From Corallococcus sp. AS-1-6 (GTDB lineage Bacteria; Myxococcota; Myxococcia; Myxococcales; Myxococcaceae): a stretch of 64,000 nt of DNA. The stretch covers positions 496,001 through 560,000 of the forward strand of contig NZ_JAIQDE010000002.1 in the NCBI RefSeq assembly GCF_020037015.1, written 5' to 3'. Below the pieces are notes generated by a model that saw only the letters and a program-made list of their open reading frames with translations, searched no databases and had not been told where the DNA came from. The position numbers were made by a program, and so were the translations under genes. Below, one piece after another: positions 18,637 through 26,790 of this stretch. Position 1 is the stretch's first letter. Every line of letters starts with the position of its first letter.

Positions 18637-21600
18637 CCGCTCCCCTCTTCCGAGATGCGGCGCTCGGTGATGCGGCACACCGCGCGGTAGCCGCACTTGC
18701 CGCAGTCATTGGGCCGCGCCGGGAAGTCGCCCTTGCGGAGCTGACGCACCAGCGACTCCACCGCGTTGGGCAGGTTGAGGCCGGCGGCGTCCGCCACGCG
18801 CTGGCGCACCTCCGGGTCGGTGGACAGCAGGTCCTCCAGCTCCGCGGGCGGCAGCACGGAGGACAGGTGGATGGCGTCGCCCGTGCGCAGCGAGAACCAC
18901 GCCGCGTTCTTCGCGCCCACGTGGCCCGCTTCGCGCGCGGCGTAGAGGTACAGCGGGAGCTGGAAGTCCGAACGCAGCAGGTTCTCCTTGAGCGTGCGCT
19001 TGTCCAGGCGGCCCGTCTTGTAGTCGATGACGCCCACCTCCGCGCCGGCCGTGTCCAGCCGGTCGATCTGCCCCTCGAAGACGATGGCGTCCTCCGCCAC
19101 CATCAGCTTCACGTCGCTCCAGCGCTGGTCGTCGGCCGCGGGGCCGAAGCGCAGCTCGAAGCCTTCGGGCACCAGCGGGTCGAACGGCAGGCCGTGCCGT
19201 GGATCCGCGAGGATGCGCCGGGCCATGGCCTGGGCCTTCTCCCCCGCGAGCTTCCACAGCTCGTGGTGGCCCACGTGGTGCAGCTCCGCGAAGTGCCGGC
19301 TGGCCTTCTTGACCGCCTTCTCCAGCACCTCCTCGGGGATGTCCTCCGGCGCCTGGCCCAGGAGCTTCTTCTCCTTGAGCGCCTGGAAGACCTCCTCCAT
19401 CACGCGGTGCCAGAAGGTGCCTCGGCCCCGGGCATCGAACTCCTCGTGGGCCACCACGGGCTCGGCCACCTTCAGGCCGTACGCGATGAAGCCCTGGAAG
19501 CCGCAGTTGCCGAACTTCGACAGGGCGCTCGCGGACAGCGGGCGCTCCAGGCCGAAGTGGAACGTGTCGCGCAGCTTCTGCTCCAACTGGGGGCCCTGCA
19601 CGCCGCCGGTGAACTCGCCGGGCCGCTCGTCCTCGCGGCCGAAGAAGCGCAGGCGCGCGGCCTCCATGTGGGCCAGCTCCCGCGCGCTGCGGAACCAGTC
19701 GTCCGTGCCGAAGCGGTCCTTGAGCACCTGCCCCGCGGGGTCCGGCTCCGTGACGCGCAAGGCGGGGAACGTCAGGCCCGCCAGCGCCTCCAGCGCCACG
19801 GTGCGCCGCAGCTCGGACGGCGTGAGCACTTCGTCCAGCGGGAGCACCGGAGGCAGCGTGCGCGTGGACCACTTGTGGGCGGTGAGCCGGCGCACCTCCT
19901 CCAGGAACGCGGAGGGCACCTGCTCCTGTCCCCCCGCGGCCTTCACCGCGAACGAAAGGCTCAACGAGCCCTCCGCCGCCGCGAGCGCGCTGGCGAAGAG
20001 CAGCCGGTCCTCCGTGAGGCGCCAGGGCGCGCGGTCATCGAACTCGCCGCCGGTGAGGCGGAACACGTCCCGGGTCAGGTGCTGGTTGAGCGCCACGCGC
20101 TCCGCGTCTCCCAACAGCGGCGACGGCGGCTCCCTCCCGGGGAGCCGGCCCTCCGTGAGCCCGGCGACGAAGAGGTGCCGGAAGGTGCGGCCTGGCACCT
20201 CCGCCAGGTCCAGCACCTCCACCGCGCCCGTGGAAGGGCCTCGCGCGGGCAGGTGCACGTCGCGCAGCGCGTCCGCCAGCCACCGGCCCAGCACGCGCCG
20301 GGTGATGCGGGGGCCTCCGCCCACGGCGCGCAGCGAGCGCAGCAGCGCCTCCATCCGCTGGCGGAACGCCGCGAGCGCCGCGTCGTCCCGGGCCCTCGCG
20401 TCCTCGATGCGCGCGCCCAGGGTCCCTGCCTCGCGAGCCTCCAGGGGCCCCGCGGAGTCCAGCAGGCCCAGCCGCTCCACGACCTTCCACCACGCGGCGA
20501 TGGACTCCGCGGCGGGGGCCTCCTGGGGGATGTGGCGGCATTCGTCGATGAGCCGCATCACGCGGTCGCGCAGCGCGCGCACGGCCATCACCTTGACCGC
20601 GTCCTCCTTGCGTTTGCCGCCCTGCGCGGCCATCCGGCGCGCGAGCCCGTCCAGGCGCACGTCGTAGGCGCCCTTGCCTCGCGTGGCGCCCAGGCGGTCG
20701 TCGCGCGCGGCGGCGAGCGCGAAGAGGGTCGCGGGAGCATCCGGCCCACCGCGCGACAGCGAAGGCACGTAGCGGCTGGAGACGAGCTCCGCCACGCGCT
20801 CGGCCGGGAAGCCGTCCTCCATCAGGACCGGCAGCTCCAGCGCCAGCCGCACCGGCCCCGCGAGCGCGAGCGGCTCACCCCACGGCAGGCGCACCGGCAC
20901 GCCCAGTTCACCCAGGGCCTCCGCGAGCCAGCCCGCCTCCGGGCCCAGGTCCCGGTACGCGATGGCGATGTCGCCCGGCGCGCTGCCCGCGTCGATGAGG
21001 CGGCGCACGTCGCGGGCCACGACGCGGGCCTCCTCGCGAGCGTTCGTCGCGTTCCACACGGACAGCCCGTCCACGGAGCCCTTCAGCACGTCGCGAGCGG
21101 CGCGGGGCGAGAACAGGTGCCGGCCCAGGTCGGTGAAGGGGCGGCCCTCGAAGGTGACGTCCGCCTTGAAGAGGTCCACGTGGGGCATGGTCTCGCCCCG
21201 GTTCTCGAAGGCGCGGAACAGCGCCGCGAGCGCCGCGTCCGCCACCGGCGAGCCGCCCACCGGCGTCTCCACGCGCAGCGACACGCGCCGGGCCTCGCAC
21301 GCCGAGGCGAGCCCCATGAGCAGCTCCAGCTTCGACGGGCGCACGTCATAGACGCCGTGGAGCACCAGCCCCGTCACCCCGTCCCAGCCCGAGGGCCACG
21401 CGCCCCGGTCCAGCGCCTCGCGAGCGCCCCGGAGCACGTCCTCGCGGTCCGCGAGCCCCAGCTCCGCCAGCCGCTGTTCGTACAGGTGATAGAGCCGGGC
21501 GAGGACCCGCGCGCGGGTGCGGCGCTCCGGGGGCAGCACCTCCGCGGCGTCCTGGAGTTCGCGCGCGGAGAGCCGGCCCGCCTTCAGGTCCAGCAGCACG

Positions 21601-21920
21601 TCCGCCGCGGCGCGGGCGAAGGCGGGTTCGCGCACGTAGTCACCGAACGGCGTGGGACCCAGCGAGGCGCCCAGGCCGGCCACCACGGCGCGAGCCGTCA
21701 TCGCGGGACAGGGTCGACGGTTGAGCTCGCGCGCCCCACCCAGCGCGTGGACGAAGTCGTCCCACGTGAGCAACTGGGTCCCCACGGCGATGCCCCGCGC
21801 ACGCCGCTCCGCCCGCAGGGCAGCCTGGCGGCGCGCGGCATCAGGGAAGACGTGGAGTGTGCGACCAGGGCGGGACATGCGGGGCGAGGACTCTAGAACG
21901 GCCAGGGGCGCCGTTTTCAT
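18633..21920 (-). CDS. addB: AddB-like PD-(D/E)XK nuclease / helicase-like protein
   Basis: The predicted protein is 1095 residues. The helicase-like first two thirds lack a recognisable Walker A, as in proteobacterial AddB proteins. The RecB-type nuclease domain is intact: EGQIDRLD and GVIDYKTGRLD (about 948-971) provide the Asp and Lys. An AddB-type Fe-S site is suggested by FGNCGFQ (about 806) and CGKCGYRAVCR (about 1069-1079), giving four cysteines. Expected role: processing DNA ends for RecA loading. The start is uncertain. ATG 21920 has AAAGGAG very close, while ATG 21878 begins SRPGRTLHVFPDAARRQ, which looks like the conserved N-terminus. The frame is open far upstream, but that extension crosses a palindrome repeat and is unlikely to be coding. 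Confidence 0.85.
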   Translation of the reverse strand: MKTAPLAVLESSPRMSRPGRTLHVFPDAARRQAALRAERRARGIAVGTQLLTWDDFVHALGGARELNRRPCPAMTARAVVAGLGASLGPTPFGDYVREPAFARAAADVLLDLKAGRLSARELQDAAEVLPPERRTRARVLARLYHLYEQRLAELGLADREDVLRGAREALDRGAWPSGWDGVTGLVLHGVYDVRPSKLELLMGLASACEARRVSLRVETPVGGSPVADAALAALFRAFENRGETMPHVDLFKADVTFEGRPFTDLGRHLFSPRAARDVLKGSVDGLSVWNATNAREEARVVARDVRRLIDAGSAPGDIAIAYRDLGPEAGWLAEALGELGVPVRLPWGEPLALAGPVRLALELPVLMEDGFPAERVAELVSSRYVPSLSRGGPDAPATLFALAAARDDRLGATRGKGAYDVRLDGLARRMAAQGGKRKEDAVKVMAVRALRDRVMRLIDECRHIPQEAPAAESIAAWWKVVERLGLLDSAGPLEAREAGTLGARIEDARARDDAALAAFRQRMEALLRSLRAVGGGPRITRRVLGRWLADALRDVHLPARGPSTGAVEVLDLAEVPGRTFRHLFVAGLTEGRLPGREPPSPLLGDAERVALNQHLTRDVFRLTGGEFDDRAPWRLTEDRLLFASALAAAEGSLSLSFAVKAAGGQEQVPSAFLEEVRRLTAHKWSTRTLPPVLPLDEVLTPSELRRTVALEALAGLTFPALRVTEPDPAGQVLKDRFGTDDWFRSARELAHMEAARLRFFGREDERPGEFTGGVQGPQLEQKLRDTFHFGLERPLSASALSKFGNCGFQGFIAYGLKVAEPVVAHEEFDARGRGTFWHRVMEEVFQALKEKKLLGQAPEDIPEEVLEKAVKKASRHFAELHHVGHHELWKLAGEKAQAMARRILADPRHGLPFDPLVPEGFELRFGPAADDQRWSDVKLMVAEDAIVFEGQIDRLDTAGAEVGVIDYKTGRLDKRTLKENLLRSDFQLPLYLYAAREAGHVGAKNAAWFSLRTGDAIHLSSVLPPAELEDLLSTDPEVRQRVADAAGLNLPNAVESLVRQLRKGDFPARPNDCGKCGYRAVCRITERRISEEGSG

Positions 21921-22057
21921 GCTCCTTTCTGCGCATTCCCACACCCTGGCCCGTTGTCCGCTCGCCTGCCGCCCTCGGAACCCGGGAAGTCCAAGGCGGC
22001 GAGCCTTTCTGCCCGACCCGGGACACCCCGGTTCCGGCTGGAGGCGCCCGGAGCGCT

Positions 22058-22084
22058 GAACCTGTCCGACAGCCGGACAGGTTC
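22058..22084. repeat. Solo palindrome of the array family
   Basis: The core CTGTCCGACAGCCGGACAG (22062-22080) is extended by GAAC/GTTC flanks to a 27-bp near-perfect palindrome. It lies 137 bp upstream of the chosen addB start. It is followed within about 20 bp by a coding-like fragment. Confidence 0.85.
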
Positions 22085-22101
22085 CGGAACGCCGCCGCAG
22101 C

Positions 22102-22365
22102 GCATTCGAGGTACGCATCCCGGAGACCTTCGTCGTCAACAGCAACAGCAGCGTGGCCATCCCCCATGCGGCCCGAGCGAGCTTCGGCATCACCCTGTTC
22201 GTGGGGCCGATGGTCCACCCGGAGATTGAGGCCGGTCCGCGGAGCCCCTTCCTCCGCGAGCACTCCCTGGAACGCGGCGCGCCGTGGCGGATGGGGTCCC
22301 AGGCCCGGCGAACCCTGCCCGAGGTGACGGCCCCGGGCGGGCGACTTCCTGGCTCGGCTCTTTGA
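22102..22365 (+). pseudogene. Orphan coding-like fragment without a start
   Basis: Reading + strand from 22102 gives AFEVRIPETFVVNSNSSVAI followed by PHAARASFGITLFVGPMVHP, ending at a stop at 22365. Third-codon positions in the first two thirds are almost all G or C, as in the real genes here, and the peptide looks like a beta-strand-rich C-terminal piece. There is no plausible start or ribosome site, and the frame begins about 20 bp after the solo palindrome. I do not recognise the family. It may be the 3' end of a gene whose front was lost, or chance. Confidence 0.4.
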
Positions 22366-22431
22366 AGAGGACGGGGCCGGGGACGTTGAGCACACGACAC
22401 CTGGATTGCGGGAAAAGGGTGGAGCGCCCTT

Positions 22432-23340
22432 ATGCTTCGCCGCCCCATGCTTCCTTCCTATCGGACCCTCGCCACCTTCTGTCTGCTCCTGCTGGCGCCG
22501 CTGTCCCCCGCCGCCGCGCAGGACACCTCCGATGCTCCGCGCGCGCTGCGCTTCAACTGGACCCGCGACGGCATCATCACCGGCGCCGCGGGGGTGCTGT
22601 GGATCTCCAGCGAGACGGTGTTCAAGGACGACCTGGCCCCGGCGCAGTGCCGCTGGTGCGACCGCGCTCCTGACGGCACCGACCGGCTCAACCGCCTGGA
22701 CCGCTGGGGCCGAGGCATCGCGGGCAGCACGGAAGCGTCCCGCAAGCGCGCGGACACCTGGAGCAACATCATCGGGTTCGCGGGCATGCCGCTGGCCATC
22801 CTGGGCACCCAGTACGCCGTGGGGCACAGCAGCGGCGCCTCCGCGGAGTTCTTCGCCCAGGACGCCACCATCATGGTGCAGAGCGCCGTCCTCGCCTCCG
22901 TCGCGAACCAGGCGGTGAAGTTCGCCGTGGGCCGCGAGCGGCCATTCGTCCACGTCCTCCCGGAGGAGGAAAGGGGCCTCACCGCGCACCCCAACGACAA
23001 CAACCTGTCCTTCTACAGCGGTCACACGAACCTGGCCTTCTCCCTGGCCGTGTCCGCCGGCACCGTCGCCTCGATGCGCGGTTACAAGCACCAGGCCGTC
23101 ATCTGGGGCGTGGGCCTGCCGCTCGCCGCCTCCGTGGGCCTCTTGCGCATGGGCGCGGACAAGCACTACCTCTCCGACGTGCTCACGGGCGCCGTGATGG
23201 GCACCGCGTTCGGTGTCGCGGTGCCCCTGCTGATGCACGGCCGCGTGGATGACACGAAGCCCACCACCGCTCGAGCGTCCTCGGTGTCACTCAACCCGAT
23301 GGTCGGGACCCAGATGGTGGGCCTGTCCGGCGCCTTCTAG
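22432..23340 (+). CDS. Exported PAP2-family phosphatase
   Basis: The predicted protein is 302 residues. A signal peptide (LATFCLLLLAPLSPAAA, cut after AQ) is followed by a PAP2/type 2 phosphatidic-acid-phosphatase domain. The three catalytic blocks are KFAVGRERP, FYSGHTNLAF (catalytic His) and GADKHYLSDVLTGA (nucleophile His plus Asp). Substrates in this family include phosphatidate, undecaprenyl pyrophosphate and lipid A phosphate; which one applies here is unknown. The ATG at 22432 has GGTGGAG at 7 nt; ATG 22447 is an alternative. The 511-bp space before it holds the solo palindrome and the orphan fragment, with no convincing promoter. Confidence 0.88.
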   Translation: MLRRPMLPSYRTLATFCLLLLAPLSPAAAQDTSDAPRALRFNWTRDGIITGAAGVLWISSETVFKDDLAPAQCRWCDRAPDGTDRLNRLDRWGRGIAGSTEASRKRADTWSNIIGFAGMPLAILGTQYAVGHSSGASAEFFAQDATIMVQSAVLASVANQAVKFAVGRERPFVHVLPEEERGLTAHPNDNNLSFYSGHTNLAFSLAVSAGTVASMRGYKHQAVIWGVGLPLAASVGLLRMGADKHYLSDVLTGAVMGTAFGVAVPLLMHGRVDDTKPTTARASSVSLNPMVGTQMVGLSGAF

Positions 23341-23445
23341 CCACGCACCGCCAGGAGTTCGCGAACACATCCTGAGCGGCAGCAAGGCCCGAACAGGTGC
23401 GACCGCCGGAGCAAGCGCGCCACGTCAGAACGCCACTGGAGCGCC

Positions 23446-24927
23446 TCATGCCGGAGGGCCTGGGGGATGGGCAGAGCAACACCACAAGCGCACGGTCCAG
23501 CGCGCCAGGGAAGCCCAGGGGCCCATGAAGCGCCTCGCCCAAGCTGCGAAACGCTCCACTGAGGATTCAGCGGGAACCCGCGGGAGGAACCTCGGGATGC
23601 GGAGGCCACCCTCCTGAGGCGAAGCACCAAAACCTGTCTGACTGTCTGACAGACTTCCCCAAGCCGCCCCCATCACATCCTGCCCCGCGCACTCTCCACC
23701 TGCCCCACCGGAGCCAGTGACCGGGGCGGCTGAAGACCGCGACTGCGCGCCGTCCGTCTCTACACCGAGGGTCTGAACATCGAAGCAAGGTGCAAGTCCA
23801 AGCGGCTCGGTTTCCTCTGCGATGGGCGCGACGCAGCAGGAGCCATGAGCCTCAACGCTTGGGAATACCTCCGGCGTCTCATCCAACGCGTTGGTAGGCG
23901 AGGGAACGCGGATACCATGACTCTCCGCGCCCGGACGTGCCTCCAACGAACCATCTTGCGCAGAGGCTGACGCGAAACTGTCGGCGCCACGAACCTCGGC
24001 GCATGCGCATGCCTCCAGCGCTTCGTCTTGCGCGGCGGTGCCGGATGCACGCACCTCGACACAGGGGCAATTCATCAGAGCAACAGCCCCCGCAGTGGGT
24101 GACGCGGAATCGCAGGCGCCAAGTTCCTCGATGCCAGGGCGTAGACCGCTGACCGGTGCGGGCGCACCGAAAAGGTTCTCCTGAGCGGATGGCACCTCGG
24201 TGGACGTAGGTGACTGGGGAGCAGGAGCAAAGGCATTCAGCACGAGTTCATCACAAGCCTTCATCAGCGCCGGAAGCTCGTGCTGAAGCGCCCGCACGTC
24301 GCGCTCGTGCAGGATTGCCATCGCACGAGAGGCCCACGCGCGCAGCGCGGCTCCGCCCAAGAGCGGCAGCAGTTTGGCTGCGCCTCCCATGAAGGCCCGT
24401 TGCAGGGACTGGACGAGGAGCACATGCCCGGGCCGCTCCGCCACGCGTGCCGCCTCCCGAAGCAACTCGAACTCCGCCTGGGCGCACGTTGTCCCCGACT
24501 CCCAGCGCGCCGCGTCCTGGAGCCGGAAGCACGCGCTCCCCAGCCGGTCCAGGTCTCGGTCCGAAGCCTTCGCACAGCAGTCGACCAGCAGCTCCACCAG
24601 CACCTGCCGCTTGAGGCTGAAGTAGCCCTCCAGCAGCCACCGGGCCTGCGGGGAGCGCGCGTCATGCAGCGCCAGCCCCAGGTTCTCCAGCGTCAGCGAT
24701 TCATCCAGGGCCACCGCGCGAGTCTTTCGCCCGGGGCGCTGCACCACCAGCCCCCGCGCCGCCAGCCGACGCAGCGCCTCGCGGATGGTGCCCCGGCACA
24801 CCTCATAGCGACGCGCCAGCTTCGCTTCGGAGCCAAACTGCCCGCTCGGGTGCAGCCGTCCCAGCGCGATATCGCGCTCGATTTGCGCTTCCACATACGC
24901 CACGAGTCCTCGCCTCTCCATCCCCAT
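23446..24927 (-). CDS. GntR-family (FadR type) regulator with a long repetitive C-terminal tail
   Basis: Residues 1-70 form a GntR winged helix (IERDIALGRLHPSGQFGSEA, RRYEVCRGTIREALRRLAAR, VVQRPGRKTRAV). Residues about 80-235 resemble the all-helical FadR/FCD effector domain. The FCD metal-binding His positions are not evident (FELLREAA in place of FH), so a FadR-like organic ligand is more likely than a metal-chelated acid. From about residue 260 to 493 the sequence is Ala/Glu/Pro-rich, with roughly five 24-residue degenerate repeats (EALEACACAEVR, GSLEARPGAESH, ETPEVFPSVEAH). It then crosses a palindrome of the array family. Normal family members are about 230-260 residues, so the tail is exceptional. 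ATG 24921 fits the GAGGAGG site better than 24927. Confidence 0.72.
   Translation of the reverse strand: MGMERRGLVAYVEAQIERDIALGRLHPSGQFGSEAKLARRYEVCRGTIREALRRLAARGLVVQRPGRKTRAVALDESLTLENLGLALHDARSPQARWLLEGYFSLKRQVLVELLVDCCAKASDRDLDRLGSACFRLQDAARWESGTTCAQAEFELLREAARVAERPGHVLLVQSLQRAFMGGAAKLLPLLGGAALRAWASRAMAILHERDVRALQHELPALMKACDELVLNAFAPAPQSPTSTEVPSAQENLFGAPAPVSGLRPGIEELGACDSASPTAGAVALMNCPCVEVRASGTAAQDEALEACACAEVRGADSFASASAQDGSLEARPGAESHGIRVPSPTNALDETPEVFPSVEAHGSCCVAPIAEETEPLGLAPCFDVQTLGVETDGAQSRSSAAPVTGSGGAGGECAGQDVMGAAWGSLSDSQTGFGASPQEGGLRIPRFLPRVPAESSVERFAAWARRFMGPWASLARWTVRLWCCSAHPPGPPA
23634..23652. repeat. Palindrome of the array family inside the GntR coding sequence
   Basis: CTGTCTGACTGTCTGACAG carries a matching C-to-T change in both half-sites: TGTCTGAC to the left of the centre and GTCTGACA to the right. 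It lies in the 3' part of the GntR-family gene and encodes part of the tail (SLSDSQTG). Confidence 0.75.
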
Positions 24928-25044
24928 CCCCCTCCTCGTTTCAGCATCGCCATCCCACCACAGGGGTCTGACATGGACGTGCGGGGCCCACCCTCCACGT
25001 CGCTTGCCTGGGGAGCGCGCCCCCGGGCGGCGGGCGGCGCAAAC

Positions 25045-25978
25045 CTGTCCGACTGTCGGACAAGCAGACCGTCCTCATCGCCCGCTGGGCTGCGGTCCGG
25101 GGGGCATGGGGCGAAAATCTGTCCGACAGTCGGACAGGTTTTGAGGCAACCGGGTCCGCGCGGGCGCCTCTGTCCGTGCCCCCACCGCGGTGTCGACGCA
25201 CGCACGACCTCGTTCACCTTCTGGGTTGGTGCGGCCTCGGGTCCATGCTGCGAGAACCTGTCCGACTGTCGGACAGATTTGAAGCAACGAGGCCCTGGCG
25301 GGTGGGGCCCTATCCCCGCTCCAGCTTGGTGTTCGCGAGCACGCGAACTCGAGACCCGGCCGGTCCTGCGCAGCCTCGGGTCCATGCGGCGAAAACCTGT
25401 CCGACAGTCGGACAGGTTTTGAGGCAACCGGGCCCGGTCGGGCTCCTCGGTTCATGGCCCTCTCTTGGTACCGCACACGCACGACATCACACGCCTCCCA
25501 GTCAAACGCGGCCTCGTTCGCCTTGCGGTGGAAAGCGGTCCGACAGTCGGACAGGTTTTGGGGCAACCAGGCCCGCGCGGGCGCCTCGGTTCATGGCCTA
25601 CCTTGGTACCCGCGCACGCACGACGTCATACGCCTCCCAGTCAAGCGCGGCCTCTCGCCCTGGGCGGTGGGAACGGGTCCGAGTGTCGGAGATGTCTTGG
25701 AGGCACCGGGACGATGCGGGCTCCGCTGCTCTTGGACCCAACGTCGTGCCCTTGCATGGACGACGTTGCGCTCCGCGAGACGTGCGTCCCCCACTTCGTG
25801 CGGTGCGAACCGCTCTGACAGTTGGACAGGCTCTTGGAAGACTGGCTCGGGCGGGTGCTTCTGCTCGAGGCTCCAACTTCGTGCCCATGCATGCACGACG
25901 TTGCCGTTCGTCGCTGCGCTCCTCGGGGCATGTGCCATCGGGCTTCGCTCGGTGCGAGCTGGTCCGACTGTCGGACAG
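25045..25978. repeat. Palindrome array 2: eight palindromes, mostly 139 bp apart
   Basis: This gene-free stretch (24928-26000) holds palindromes at 25045-25063, 25119-25137, 25258-25276, 25397-25415, 25536-25554, 25675-25693 (degenerate), 25811-25829 (degenerate) and 25960-25978. Steps are 74, 139, 139, 139, 139, 136 and 149. The copy centred on 25406 is a perfect 29-bp palindrome (25392-25420), because A4C and G-T4 flanks extend the core. Units share text such as GAGGCAACCGGGCCCG and CGCCTCCCAGTCAA. Near the middle of several units lies a second inverted repeat: 25331-25348 (GTTCGCG/CGCGAAC), 25739-25768 (CAACGTCGT/ACGACGTTG) and 25874-25903 (CAACTTCGTGC/GCACGACGTTG). Open frames through the region are not considered genes. 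Confidence 0.9.
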
Positions 25979-26000
25979 GTTTGCGTAAGCCGGGCCCGGG

Positions 26001-26790
26001 CGCGAGAGCCTCCAGAAGCTGCCGGCGATGGAGGACGTGGAGGTGGAGTGCGTCGCCACCGCGCGCGACGCGCTCCAGCGCCTGCGCGAGTTCACCTTCG
26101 ACTGCATGGGGATGGACCTGCACCTGCCGGACTTGAGCGGCCAGGACCTCCTGGAGCGCATGGCCGCCGAGGAGGCCGTCTCCTTCCCTCCCGTCATCGT
26201 CTACACCGGCCACGCGCTCAGCCTCGACGAGGAGCATCCGCTGCGCCGCTTCTCACGCTCCATCATCAAGGGCGTGCGCTCCCCGGAGCGGCTTCTGGAC
26301 GAGGTGACGTTGTTCCTGCACCAGGTGGAGTCGCGCCTGCCGCCGGAGCACTCGCGCATGCTCCAGGCCGCGCGTGACCGCGAGTCCACGCTGGAGGGCC
26401 GCCGCATCCTCGTGGTGGAGGACGACGTGCTGAACATCTTCGCCCTCTCCCGTGAGCTGGAGCCCCGGGGCGCGAAGGTGGAGATCGCCCGCAACGGCAA
26501 GGAGGCCCTGGCCCTCTTGACGAAGAGCCTGGCCCTGCCCAGCTCTCCGTGGACCTGGTGCTGATGGACATCATGAGGCCGGAGATGGACGGACTCACCG
26601 CCACACGCGAAATCCGCAAGCACGAGGCCTGGCGCAAGCTGCCCATCATCGCGCTCACCGCGAAGGCCCTGCGCGACGACCAGGAGAGGTGCCTCCAGGC
26701 TGGCGCCAATGACTCCATCGCCAAGCCGCTCGACGTGGAGAAGCTGCTGTCGCTCCTGCGCGTCTGGATGCCCAAGGGGTGGGGCCGCGC
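26001..26790 (+). pseudogene. Remnant of a hybrid histidine kinase: truncated receiver plus frameshifted receiver
   Basis: The remnant begins in the middle of a receiver domain (RESLQKLPAMEDVEVE, then FTFDCMGMDLHLPDLSGQDL), without the first beta strand and acidic pocket. After a linker (GVRSPERLLDEVTLFLHQVE) comes a second receiver, RRILVVEDDVLNIFALSREL. Its frame breaks near 26540 by what looks like a one-base loss and resumes as VDLVLMDIMRPEMDGLTA to LLSLLRVWMPK. In related myxobacterial proteins these receivers end a long GAF/HisKA kinase placed before cheR. Here everything upstream is missing and array 2 repeat sequence runs up to about 26000. Not expected to be functional. Confidence 0.8.

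Noticed and set aside
18867-21896. 1009-residue open frame antisense to addB
   Set aside because: Antisense shadow of a gene with recognisable nuclease motifs; composition rich in His, Arg and Gln, with no domains.
21921-22448. N-terminal extension of addB to the ATG at 22448
   Set aside because: The extra 176 residues cross the solo palindrome and lie antisense to the coding-like fragment; the conserved AddB-like N-terminus begins after 21920.
25075-26377. Open frames of 160-307 residues across palindrome array 2
   Set aside because: Same reasoning: they translate the repeats in several frames, have no start or ribosome signals, and one runs on out of frame over the hybrid-kinase remnant.
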